A stretch of 64,000 nt of DNA, taken from assembly GCA_965219635.1 (NCBI GenBank), contig OZ244783.1, positions 248,001 through 312,000 of the forward strand. The letters are read 5' to 3'. The position numbers and the translations under genes are program-made. The DNA comes from JAPOXR01 sp965219635. Its GTDB lineage: Bacteria; Pseudomonadota; Alphaproteobacteria; Rhodobacterales; Rhodobacteraceae. Of the stretch, positions 8,148-15,784 are shown piece after piece. Under the pieces are notes generated by a model. The model was not told the DNA's origin, searched no databases, and saw only the letters and a program-made list of their open reading frames with translations. Each line of letters opens with the position of its first letter. Position 1 is the stretch's first letter.

Positions 8148-8939
8148 CTAGCTCCACTTTTCCAGGGCAGTCTCGAACTTTTCCAACTCGTCCTCAGATA
8201 TTCTCACCAATTCGTTTTGCGCGGGGAAGCCGCCGGTTGCCACATCGCGCCGGAATTCGGAAAACGCCGCCACGCGCTCTTGCTGCAGCCGGGCATATTC
8301 GGCCGTGAAATCACGATACACCCGGGCGTGGCGGGGGACACGGCCGTCGGTCTCGCCCAGAACATCCATCGAAAACAGGTATTGCACATCGCATCCGGCC
8401 CCGGACCCCATAGAAATGACAACCAGCGGCGTTCGTTTCGAAATTGCGGCGGCGACTTCGGGTGGCACGATTTCGATCTCGACGGCAAATGCGCCGGCCT
8501 CCTGATAGCGGCGGGCGTCATTCAAGATGGCGATGGCGTCGTCTGCGGTCTTGCCGCGGGCGCTGTAGCCGGTCCAGCGCGCCTTTTGCGGCATAAAGCC
8601 AATATGGCCGACAACGGGGATCGCTTCCTTGGCCATTGCCTCGATAACGTCGAAATGCATCGGGCAATAGATGCTGTCGGCGCCGGCCTCCATCGCCTCA
8701 AAGGCGGCGCGCTTGGCCTCATCCGCATTGGCGTATTCGCCATAGATCAAGCCAAAAGTAAAATGCGTGTTCGGCGCGGAGGCGCGGAACGCGTCGCGCA
8801 TGTTTTTGCGCCCCGAGACGATGATCTCGATCCCGGCGGCCTCGGCCGCGGCGGCATGTTCGACAGAGGCCACGTTCAACTCTGTCAGCTGCTCTTTGCC
8901 CTTGTGTTCGATCAGATCCTTGACCGTCATCTTCATCAA
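8148..8939 (-). CDS. PanB-like protein (ketopantoate hydroxymethyltransferase fold), divergent
   Basis: 263 residues. The second half is clearly PanB-like: VVGHIGFMPQKA, GYSARGKTADDA, EAGAFAVEIEIVPPEVAAAI, SMGSGAGCDVQ and a FRRDVATGGFP end. True PanB makes ketopantoate from alpha-ketoisovalerate for CoA synthesis. Here key N-terminal motifs are changed: the VGDS metal-site segment is replaced by VSGRKN, and the aspartate-bearing segment of the middle by FTFGLIYGEY. The catalytic Glu in the EIEIVP segment is kept. Its start overlaps the lacI stop by four bases. It probably acts on another oxo-acid or PEP-type substrate; I do not assign panB. Confidence 0.6.
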   Translation of the reverse strand: MMKMTVKDLIEHKGKEQLTELNVASVEHAAAAEAAGIEIIVSGRKNMRDAFRASAPNTHFTFGLIYGEYANADEAKRAAFEAMEAGADSIYCPMHFDVIEAMAKEAIPVVGHIGFMPQKARWTGYSARGKTADDAIAILNDARRYQEAGAFAVEIEIVPPEVAAAISKRTPLVVISMGSGAGCDVQYLFSMDVLGETDGRVPRHARVYRDFTAEYARLQQERVAAFSEFRRDVATGGFPAQNELVRISEDELEKFETALEKWS

Positions 8940-9976
8940 CTCGGCCCTTCCCCTGGTGGCAGATCCGTGCCGCGCAGGATCAGTTCGGCATCGACCAATT
9001 GCTGATGCGGACCGGCATCGCCCTTGAGCTTGGCGACCATCATCCGCCCGAGCCGCATGCCCAGCGCATCGAGGTCCTGGCGAAAGGTTGTCAGGCCCGG
9101 CTCCACATGGGCGGCGACCGGAACATCGTCGCTGCCGATAATCGCCATATCCGCGCCCGGGCGGATGCCGAATTGCCGCAATGAATCCATCGCACTCAGC
9201 GCAATCATGTCATTGCCGCAAAACATCCCGGTCGCACCAATGCCACGGGTGATCAGCTCTGTCGCCGCATCCCCGCCGGTTTTGCGCGATAGGTAACACT
9301 CGATTTCCAGATCGGGATCCGGCTCTATTCCCTGTGCCGCAAGCGCCGCCCGATAGCCCTGCAACGCATGGTTCGAATAGGTGTAACGCAGCGGCGTGGT
9401 CAGATGCGCAATGCGTCGGTGGCCAAGCTGGATCAAGCGCTCTGTCGCCTGGTAGCCGATCTTAAAGTGATCGACATCGACCCAATCGTGATCCGCCTTG
9501 TTGGTTCGTCCAACCGTCACAAACGGAAAACCACGATCCTTCAGCCATTCAATCCGTTCATCCCGTGGCCGCGTGCGCCCGAAGATAAGCCCGTCACAGC
9601 GCCCGCCCTCGACGGCGTTGCGAATGATGTCGAACTCGGCGTCGAACTCGCGCGCCATGATAATCTGCAGGGCATAGCTTTGCGCCTGCAGCGCTAATTC
9701 GACCCCGTCCAGAAGGCTGAGGAAGAACGGGTCGACGAATTTGGTCCAGGGCTTGGACACCATGAAGGTGACCGTGTTGGTTTGCCTGGATCGCAAACTG
9801 GACGCGGCAAAACTCGCGCGGTAGCCCAGTTGTTCGACGGCGGCCTCGACCTTCTGGCGGGTCTGCCGATTCACATCCGCATAGCCGTTCAAGGCCCGAC
9901 TTACCGTCGAAACCGAAAGCCCGGTCTGCGCCGCAACATCCTTTATGCCTGGTCTCTTGGCGGTCGTGCTCATCAT
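8936..9976 (-). CDS. LacI-family transcriptional regulator of the sugar island
   Basis: About 346 residues. The N-terminal helix-turn-helix is textbook LacI (IKDVAAQTGLSVSTVSRALNG, then YADVNRQTRQKVEAAVEQLGY). The rest is a periplasmic-binding-protein-like sensor with MFCGNDMIALSAMDSLRQFG and IIGSDDVPVA. The start ATG at 9976 overlaps the alpha-glucosidase stop; an adjacent ATG at 9973 is better spaced from the AGGAGG site. It lies in one operon with the alpha-glucosidase, PanB-like and desaturase genes. It most likely represses the divergent promoters through the two matched palindromes at 11573-11586 and 11686-11705. Confidence 0.9.
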   Translation of the reverse strand: MMSTTAKRPGIKDVAAQTGLSVSTVSRALNGYADVNRQTRQKVEAAVEQLGYRASFAASSLRSRQTNTVTFMVSKPWTKFVDPFFLSLLDGVELALQAQSYALQIIMAREFDAEFDIIRNAVEGGRCDGLIFGRTRPRDERIEWLKDRGFPFVTVGRTNKADHDWVDVDHFKIGYQATERLIQLGHRRIAHLTTPLRYTYSNHALQGYRAALAAQGIEPDPDLEIECYLSRKTGGDAATELITRGIGATGMFCGNDMIALSAMDSLRQFGIRPGADMAIIGSDDVPVAAHVEPGLTTFRQDLDALGMRLGRMMVAKLKGDAGPHQQLVDAELILRGTDLPPGEGPS

Positions 9977-11571
9977 GCCTCCTGGGCGATCACGTAACCG
10001 TACCCGGCAATTTCGCCCGCCGATAGGCTGCCGGACAGCACCTTGGCGCCGCTTGGCACCGGAAAGGCGCGGGGCGCGGCCGAAAAGTTGAACGCGCAGA
10101 ACAGTCTCTTCTCGCCGTGAGAACGCGCGAAGGCAAGCCAATCGGTCCCGTGGTCGATGACCTCGAACGCGCCATAGCGCAGGGCGTCACTCGCGCGCCG
10201 CAAGGCGATCAAGTCGCGGCAGTTTTCAAGGATGGACCCTGCCTTTCCGTCTTGCCGAGATACGGCCCGTTCCGCGTGAGTTCGTTCGCAGGGCAGCCAG
10301 GTCGGCTGCGCCCCGGAGAAACCCAGCCCGTCGGTATCGTCCCACGGAAACGGGGTTCGCGCACCGTCGCGCCCCCGGTGGTGCGGCCAAAATCGCAACC
10401 CTTCAGGGTCACGCATCGCTGCCCGCGGAACCTTCGAATGTGGCAATCCCAGCTCTTCGCCCTGAAACAGAATCACCGTGCCGCGCAAGCTCAGCAATAG
10501 GGCATGCAGCATTGTCACCTTTTTGGCACTGCCGTCGGCGCCCCAACGGCTGGCAACGCGAATGACATCGTGGTTTGAAAACGCCCATGTCGGCCAGCTT
10601 TCGCCCGCGCCGGCCGCGGTTACGGCCTTGGCGATATGGGTGCCGTTCAGTTCAGGCGCGAGCAGTTCAAAACTGTAGGCTGTGTGCAACCGGCCTGGTG
10701 CGGTGTATTCGGCCATGCGCTCTGGCTGCCAGTCACAGGAAATCTCTGCCAGCAACAGCTGGTCGCCGGCCACATCGCGCATCCTTTCCAGAAATGGCAG
10801 GTTCTCGGGCCGGGAACGATCATAGACCCGCTGTTGCATGTAATAGGGGTTCGCCGGAATAACCGCAGTCTTCGCCGGCGGATTGTCCCTTAGCCGGGGG
10901 TCGTGCATGAAGAAATTGGCCACATCCAGCCGCAGCCCATCAACGCCGAGATCAAACCAAAACCGCATGATATCAAGCACTTCATCCTGAACTTCGGGGT
11001 TGTGAAAATTCAGATCGGGCTGTTCGGCCAGGAAATTGTGCAAATAACATTGCCGCCGCTCCGACGCCCATTCCCAGGCAACTCCGCCAAAACGCGCCAA
11101 CCAGTTGTTGGGCGGGCTGCCATCCGGTTTCGGGTCGGCCCAAACATACCAATCGGCCTTGGTATTGTCCTTGCTTGATCGGCTCTCTTGGAACCAGGGA
11201 TGTTGATCCGAGGTGTGGGAGTAGACCTGGTCAATAACGACCTTTAGTTTGTACTCATGGGCCGCGGCGATGACATCACGAAAGTCATCCAATGTGCCAA
11301 AGCGCGGATCGACCTGCCGGTAATCGGACACATCATAGCCGGAATCATGCATCGGCGACGGAAAGAACGGCGTGATCCAGATTGCGTCGATGCCAAGGCG
11401 CGCCAGATAGTCGATGCGGCTCAACAATCCTCGCAGGTCGCCCTCTCCATCGCCATTCGAATCCATGAAGCTGCGCAAATAGACCTCGTAAATGCACGCC
11501 CCGCGCCACCACTCCATATCATCTGTTAGGGGTGAGTTCGTCACCTGGCAGCTCCACTTCGGTTCAGCCAT
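9973..11571 (-). CDS. GH13 alpha-glucosidase / oligo-alpha-glucosidase
   Basis: 532 residues. The (beta/alpha)8 amylase-family pattern is complete: YEVYLRSFMDSNGDGEGDLRG near the N-terminus, nucleophile Asp216 (GLRLDVAN), acid/base Glu276 (LLLAEISC) and Asp335 (FSNHDVIR). The arrangement matches alpha-glucosidases acting on short alpha-glucosides, next to a sugar ABC transporter. No signal peptide is visible, so it should hydrolyse imported sugars in the cytoplasm. An internal start at Met19 (MEWWRGACIYEV) is possible. It is the first gene of the minus-strand operon, and its start is almost at the operator at 11573-11586. Confidence 0.9.
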   Translation of the reverse strand: MAEPKWSCQVTNSPLTDDMEWWRGACIYEVYLRSFMDSNGDGEGDLRGLLSRIDYLARLGIDAIWITPFFPSPMHDSGYDVSDYRQVDPRFGTLDDFRDVIAAAHEYKLKVVIDQVYSHTSDQHPWFQESRSSKDNTKADWYVWADPKPDGSPPNNWLARFGGVAWEWASERRQCYLHNFLAEQPDLNFHNPEVQDEVLDIMRFWFDLGVDGLRLDVANFFMHDPRLRDNPPAKTAVIPANPYYMQQRVYDRSRPENLPFLERMRDVAGDQLLLAEISCDWQPERMAEYTAPGRLHTAYSFELLAPELNGTHIAKAVTAAGAGESWPTWAFSNHDVIRVASRWGADGSAKKVTMLHALLLSLRGTVILFQGEELGLPHSKVPRAAMRDPEGLRFWPHHRGRDGARTPFPWDDTDGLGFSGAQPTWLPCERTHAERAVSRQDGKAGSILENCRDLIALRRASDALRYGAFEVIDHGTDWLAFARSHGEKRLFCAFNFSAAPRAFPVPSGAKVLSGSLSAGEIAGYGYVIAQEA

Positions 11572-11572
11572 T

Positions 11573-11586
11573 CAAAAACGTTTTTG
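11573..11586. promoter_or_regulatory. LacI-type operator 1
   Basis: CAAAAACGTTTTTG is a perfect 14-base palindrome with the central CG typical of LacI-family operators. It lies directly upstream of the alpha-glucosidase start codon. The second copy is centred 116 bases away on the other side of the divergent spacer. Confidence 0.7.
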
Positions 11587-11685
11587 GAAATCGGTCAAGA
11601 TTTTCGTAGGTGTTCTGGCCATGGATTGGCAACATGGCCGAAAATCCTTGACCGATGGGCCCCTCTCTGCAAATCTGCATCAGAA

Positions 11686-11705
11686 ATCCAAAATCGTTTT
11701 TGGAT
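11686..11705. promoter_or_regulatory. LacI-type operator 2
   Basis: ATCCAAAATCGTTTTTGGAT is a near-perfect 20-base palindrome sharing the CAAAA/TTTTTG half-sites of operator 1. It is 33 bases upstream of the start of the sugar-binding-protein gene at 11739. The 116-base distance between centres is close to 11 helical turns, so both sites face the same side of the helix and could be bridged by one repressor tetramer. Confidence 0.7.
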
Positions 11706-11738
11706 TTCCCGATAAGGGACAGCTTCAAGGAGGAAAAT

Positions 11739-12722
11739 ATGCGGAGCTTACGCAATTCGATTATCCTGGCCGCGTCCGGCCTTGCGTTGAGCGTCGGGGC
11801 CACATGGGCCGGCGACTGGTGCTCGGGTCAAACGATCCGACTATTCTCGGGCGGGCCTGCAGGAGGCGCGTTCAACTCGATCATCGACCGTGGCGCTAAT
11901 CAGGCGGCCGAAGACACCGGCGCCAATGTGCAGATCATCTATTCCGATTGGGATTTCGACAAGATGGTTACCCAGCTTCGCGAGGCGATCAGCCAGGCGC
12001 CAGACGGGATCGCCATGATGGGCCATCCGGGCGACGACGCGATCATGCCGTTGGCCGCAGAGGCGGCCGCCGCCGGCATCCCGATCATGTATATGAACGT
12101 GGATGTACCCAAAGTCCGCGCCGCGTTCGGTTCCGGCTATGTTGGCGCGACTCTTTATCAGCAGGGCCGCAATCTTGGCGAGGAAACCCTTCGTCTCGCC
12201 GGCGACAGGTTGCAGCCAGGTGACACCGCTATTGTCATGAGCCGCTGGGAAAGCGAAAACCGCGCGCAGCGTGAGCTTGGCCTCGTCGAAGTGCTGGAAG
12301 AATTCGGCATGAAGGTCATCAAGCTGCAAGAGGCCGAAGGCGCCTCCGCAGACCAGATGCTGCAGATCCCAGTGCTCACCTCGACCCTGATCGCCAACCC
12401 CGACACTAAGCTGATCGGTTATCCGGGCGGACCGTGGCTGGCCGCGGCGCCAGTTTTCATGGATGCCGTCGGCAAGGGGCCCGGGGACATCATGGCGGTT
12501 GGCTTTGACCTTGGACAAGGAGTCATGACAGCCTTTGACGGCGGTTATGTCACCGTGACAGCCGACCAGCAGCCCTATCAGCAGGGCTATCTGCCGGTCC
12601 TGTCCCTGTGCCAGCAGCTGGTTTATAAGCTCGGCCCGCTGAACGTGGATACCGGGGCCGGCTTTGTGACGGCGGACAACTACAAGGATGTTGTCGCTTT
12701 GGCTGAGGAAGGCGTACGCTAG
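11739..12722 (+). CDS. Sugar ABC transporter substrate-binding protein (RbsB type)
   Basis: 327 residues from the ATG at 11739, which follows an AAGGAGG ribosome site. The N-terminus is a Sec signal (MRSLRNSIILAASGLALSVG, cut near TWAG). The rest is type I periplasmic binding fold with HPGDDAIMPLAAEAAAAGIP and a C-terminal GFDLGQGVMTAFDGG segment. It should capture a sugar in the periplasm for the ATPase and permease that follow. Given the linked alpha-glucosidase and GH31 remnant, an alpha-glucoside or alpha-xyloside is plausible but unproven. A strong hairpin follows the stop. Confidence 0.88.
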   Translation: MRSLRNSIILAASGLALSVGATWAGDWCSGQTIRLFSGGPAGGAFNSIIDRGANQAAEDTGANVQIIYSDWDFDKMVTQLREAISQAPDGIAMMGHPGDDAIMPLAAEAAAAGIPIMYMNVDVPKVRAAFGSGYVGATLYQQGRNLGEETLRLAGDRLQPGDTAIVMSRWESENRAQRELGLVEVLEEFGMKVIKLQEAEGASADQMLQIPVLTSTLIANPDTKLIGYPGGPWLAAAPVFMDAVGKGPGDIMAVGFDLGQGVMTAFDGGYVTVTADQQPYQQGYLPVLSLCQQLVYKLGPLNVDTGAGFVTADNYKDVVALAEEGVR

Positions 12723-12736
12723 GACCAGAACGCTTG

Positions 12737-12760
12737 GGCCGGCGGAGCACTTCGCCGGCC
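12737..12760 (+). other. Intercistronic hairpin after the binding-protein gene
   Basis: GGCCGGCG (12737-12744), an eight-base loop, then CGCCGGCC (12753-12760): a perfect 8-bp stem between the binding-protein stop and the ATPase start. There is no T-run, so it more likely protects the upstream mRNA or partly ends transcription than acts as a full terminator. Confidence 0.55.
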
Positions 12761-12792
12761 TGAAATGCGCAAGTCTAACCCGAAAGAACCCG

Positions 12793-13584
12793 ATGCCCGC
12801 AGAACATGAGCCGGTTGTTGAACTGCGCAACATCGTCAAGCGATTTGGCTCTGTCGAGGCGTTGTCCGGCGTCACAATGAGTGTGCGCCAGGGCGAGGTT
12901 CTGGGGCTTTTGGGCGACAACGGCGCCGGAAAATCCACCCTGATCAAGACCCTGGCGGGCGTGCATGACCCCGATGAAGGCGAAATCATCGTCAAGGGGC
13001 GCGCGAGCAAGCCCTGGACCCCGGCCGCCGCCCGCGACGCCGGTATTGAGACCGTGTTTCAGGATCGCGCCCTGGCGCCGCAACATTCGATTGTCACCAA
13101 TATCTTCATGGGACGCGAGATCACCAATGCGCTCGGGTTGATGCAGGTCCGGGCGCAGATCGCGGAGGCCAATAGGCTGATGCGCGAGATCGGCTTTACC
13201 TCGAAAGTGTTCAATCCCGAAAGCACCGTGGGTACGCTGTCGGGCGGCGAACGTCAGGGCGTGGCCATCGCCCGCGCGCTTTACAACGAGGCGGATGTGA
13301 TCGTGCTGGACGAACCCACGACCGCCCTGTCGCTGACCGAAACGCAAAAGGTCTTTCGCTTTGTCGAGGCGGTCAAGAATTCCGGGCGGACCGTCGTCTT
13401 CATCGGCCACAACATCTATCATGTCTGGGACATCGCCGACCGGTTCTTCGTGATCGACCGCGGCAAAGAGGCGTTTGAGGGCGCGAAATCCGCCTTTTCC
13501 GGTGCCGAACACCTGATTGAGATGATGCACCAGCTGGCGGAAACCGGCCGCGCCGACACCAGCACATTGCTTGAAACGGCCTGA
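12793..13584 (+). CDS. Sugar ABC transporter ATP-binding protein (single-domain RbsA type)
   Basis: 263 residues, one nucleotide-binding domain rather than the double-length RbsA. Walker A GDNGAGKST (about residues 38-46), signature LSGGERQGVAIARAL and Walker B VIVLDEPTTALS are all intact. It powers uptake with the permease encoded next. It starts at ATG 12793, 70 bases after the binding-protein gene. The single-domain layout resembles the FrcA-type ATPases of alphaproteobacterial sugar systems. Confident for the function, not for the sugar. Confidence 0.9.
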   Translation: MPAEHEPVVELRNIVKRFGSVEALSGVTMSVRQGEVLGLLGDNGAGKSTLIKTLAGVHDPDEGEIIVKGRASKPWTPAAARDAGIETVFQDRALAPQHSIVTNIFMGREITNALGLMQVRAQIAEANRLMREIGFTSKVFNPESTVGTLSGGERQGVAIARALYNEADVIVLDEPTTALSLTETQKVFRFVEAVKNSGRTVVFIGHNIYHVWDIADRFFVIDRGKEAFEGAKSAFSGAEHLIEMMHQLAETGRADTSTLLETA

Positions 13585-13586
13585 GG

Positions 13587-14627
13587 ATGAACGCGGTGAG
13601 CGAAGCAAAAACAGACGTCGATTCCGACGACCGCCGGCCAGAGCAATTGCGCTGGACCTTGTTCTATCGCAAGAACGGTCGCGCGCTGAACGCCTTTCTG
13701 GCGCTGGTCCTCGTCTGGACATTCTTTGCCCTCAACAACCCGGCACTTTTCCTCAACCCGCTATTCTACAACGCCTTCCTGTTTTCGGTGCCGGCGACCA
13801 TATTCCTAACGACCTCTTTGGTCTTCGTGATCGTCTCGGGCGAACTGGATCTGGCATTCCCTTCGGTTGTAGGCGCAGCGGGCGGGGTTTTCATGTACTC
13901 GGTCGTCCTCGGCGTTCCAGTGATTCCGGCTTTTCTGCTGACCCTTGGATTTGGGGCGTTGATCGGCTTTGGCATCGGCATGATCGTGGTCTATGGGCGC
14001 ATCTCGTCGCTGGTGGCGACGCTGGGGCTCAACTTCTTCATTCTGGGCATCGTCAACCTCTTGGCGCAGGGCCGGACAATTTCGGCGCCCGAAGCGATGA
14101 ATAGCTTTGGCTACACGCTCTTTGTCGGGAAATGGAACCTGTTCGAGACCACGCTCAGGGTGCCCAACCATTTCCTGTGGTCGCTGGTCTGGGTCGTGTT
14201 CTGCTACGTGCTGTTCAAATATCACCGGTTCGGCAACCGGGTGCAGCTGGTCGGTGACAACACCGACAGCGCGCGCGAGATGGGGATCAATATCGAACGC
14301 ATTCGCGTCAGCGTGTTCATCGTCTCGGGCGTTGCCGCGGCGATCACCGGCGCGCTGCTGGTGCAGATGGCCAATATGGTGTGGTTCCCGACCAGCGGCA
14401 AAGCCTATCTGCTGATCGCCTTGGCCGCGCTGTTTGTGGGTGGCACGCCGACCTGGGGCGGTGTTGGTACGATCTTTGGCGCGTTTTTCGGCGCCATGAC
14501 CGTGACGCTTATCCCATCGGGCGCGGTGGGGGCCGGTTTCGCCGGGTATTGGACCGATTTCATCTTTGGCCTCGTCATCATTCTGACCATGATCGCGCAC
14601 CGGTTCTCCGGTGCGCGGGTGCGGTAG
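13587..14627 (+). CDS. Sugar ABC transporter permease (RbsC type)
   Basis: 346 residues with about ten hydrophobic segments. It carries the branched-permease pattern VIVSGELDLAFPSVVGAAGG and, near the C-terminus, VGDNTDSAREMGIN followed by GGTPTWGGVGTIFGAFFGA, which are typical for RbsC/FrcC permeases. It starts three bases after the ATPase stop, so the three transporter genes form one operon. The hydrophilic first 25 residues are probably cytoplasmic. Confidence 0.9.
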   Translation: MNAVSEAKTDVDSDDRRPEQLRWTLFYRKNGRALNAFLALVLVWTFFALNNPALFLNPLFYNAFLFSVPATIFLTTSLVFVIVSGELDLAFPSVVGAAGGVFMYSVVLGVPVIPAFLLTLGFGALIGFGIGMIVVYGRISSLVATLGLNFFILGIVNLLAQGRTISAPEAMNSFGYTLFVGKWNLFETTLRVPNHFLWSLVWVVFCYVLFKYHRFGNRVQLVGDNTDSAREMGINIERIRVSVFIVSGVAAAITGALLVQMANMVWFPTSGKAYLLIALAALFVGGTPTWGGVGTIFGAFFGAMTVTLIPSGAVGAGFAGYWTDFIFGLVIILTMIAHRFSGARVR

Positions 14628-14657
14628 CGCACAGATGCACAGCGGGGCGGGACGATC

Positions 14658-14995
14658 GTGGCAGAGGCCTATTCTGCCGACGAAAACGCCCTGACGATCC
14701 GGTTCAATGCAGAACTGATCCGCACCGAACCCTGGGGGCCCAACGCCCTGCGACAAGGTCACGCCCGGGCGCGCAGATTGTCGAACCGCATGTCAGTGCT
14801 CTGCCAGATACCGCGCCGAGCGACAGCGCCATAGAAATCAACGGCCCCCATGCCAGCATTCGCAATGGCCGGATTGAGGCACGGGTGCGGATGACCCCGC
14901 CGGCTTGGCGCCGATGTCCCGCTGGAACCCGTCATCGCTTATCATGACGCCAACACCGGCCAGGAGTTGCTGGTCGAGACCCGCAGCGTTGCTGA
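14658..14995 (+). pseudogene. Frameshifted, truncated GH31 alpha-glycosidase
   Basis: From GTG 14658 the frame reads DENALTIRFNAELIRTEPWG and PNALR, typical of the N-terminal domain of GH31 alpha-glucosidases and alpha-xylosidases. The homologous reading then moves to a second frame (GAQIVEPHVSALPDTAP, AIEINGPHASIRNGRIEARV) after a shift near 14750-14765. It moves again to a third (LEPVIAYHDANTGQELLVET) after about 14885. Similarity stops near 14995, long before the catalytic barrel of this normally 650-800 residue enzyme. It sits directly after the sugar permease, where a hydrolase of the same regulon is expected. Confidence 0.75.
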
Positions 14996-15067
14996 AGTTG
15001 GCGGAATGGCAGAAACGGTGTGGGGTCAAGAGACAGGGAATACGCACCCGCCTCGCCAATTCGCCAA

Positions 15068-15095
15068 TTGACAATTCACTCGTGCAGAGTATTTG
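15068..15095 (+). promoter_or_regulatory. Candidate sigma70 promoter for rpmG
   Basis: TTGACA (15068-15073), a 16-base spacer, and TATTTG (15090-15095) lie about 68 bases before the rpmG start. The perfect -35 makes this a reasonable but untested promoter. It also marks where host-type sequence resumes after the sugar island. Confidence 0.4.
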
Positions 15096-15162
15096 TGCCA
15101 CGCTACGATTGAGGGCCTGTGAGGGTCCGCCAGATTGACGATCTTTCCAACGGAGCATCCAG

Positions 15163-15330
15163 ATGGCCAAACCGGCAACGATAAAGATCAGGTTGAACTC
15201 GACGGCGGGTACCGGACATTTCTACGTCACACGCAAGAATACCCGTAACATGCCTGAGAAAATGACTGTCCGGAAATACGATCCTGTCGCCCGCAAGCAC
15301 GTCGAATACAAGGAAGGCAAGATCAAGTAG
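15163..15330 (+). CDS. rpmG: 50S ribosomal protein L33
   Basis: 55 residues, exactly the usual length. The sequence begins MAKPATIKIRLNSTAGTGHF and contains YVTRKNTRNMPEKMTVRKYD, with the basic ending KHVEYKEGKIK. This is the cysteine-free L33 form found in alphaproteobacteria. It is a component of the large ribosomal subunit near the E site. It stands alone between the GH31 remnant and a 450-base empty stretch. The short length makes it easy to miss in length-filtered gene calls. Confidence 0.97.
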   Translation: MAKPATIKIRLNSTAGTGHFYVTRKNTRNMPEKMTVRKYDPVARKHVEYKEGKIK

Positions 15331-15784
15331 GCACGCCTGCGGTCTTCTACCTGTCAATCCTGCTGGAGTCCTTGCTAGAATTGACTCTGGCCGGTTCTCT
15401 ACCGTCCTCAAACCGCGTCCTTTCTCGCTGCATGCATGAACCCTGATTGGGTGCGAGGGCGCATGCGGAAGAGTGACTGCGCACCAGTCAAGCATTTTGC
15501 CGTCGGTAGCTTCATCGGCTTCAACCGGTATGCTCGGAGCGTTGCCCGGCGCCAGAACGCATCGGATCGTGTGATAGGGGAGTTAGAAGCCGGCAGGAGT
15601 TGCATGCCATGGTCAATACCATCCGATGCCGCCGCAAATGATGCTTGAAGCAGAACCCTTCTTGACGAAGGATGTGGCAGCAGCATTGCATGCTAAATTC
15701 GCTGGAACAGGTGAACAGGTTGATCCTCCGACGTTCGGGCACCGGGCCCCAATTCGCAAACTCTAAACTGTCTGGGACAAACCC
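15331..15784. other. Spacer between rpmG and the molybdopterin oxidoreductase gene
   Basis: About 450 bases. I see no gene, tRNA or convincing terminator. The minus-strand frames here have no family features and an irregular composition. It must carry the promoter of the following gene, but I cannot point to it. Confidence 0.5.

Noticed and set aside
8031..9005. A 324-codon plus-strand frame
   Set aside because: It is the antisense of the PanB-like gene, whose motifs are convincing.
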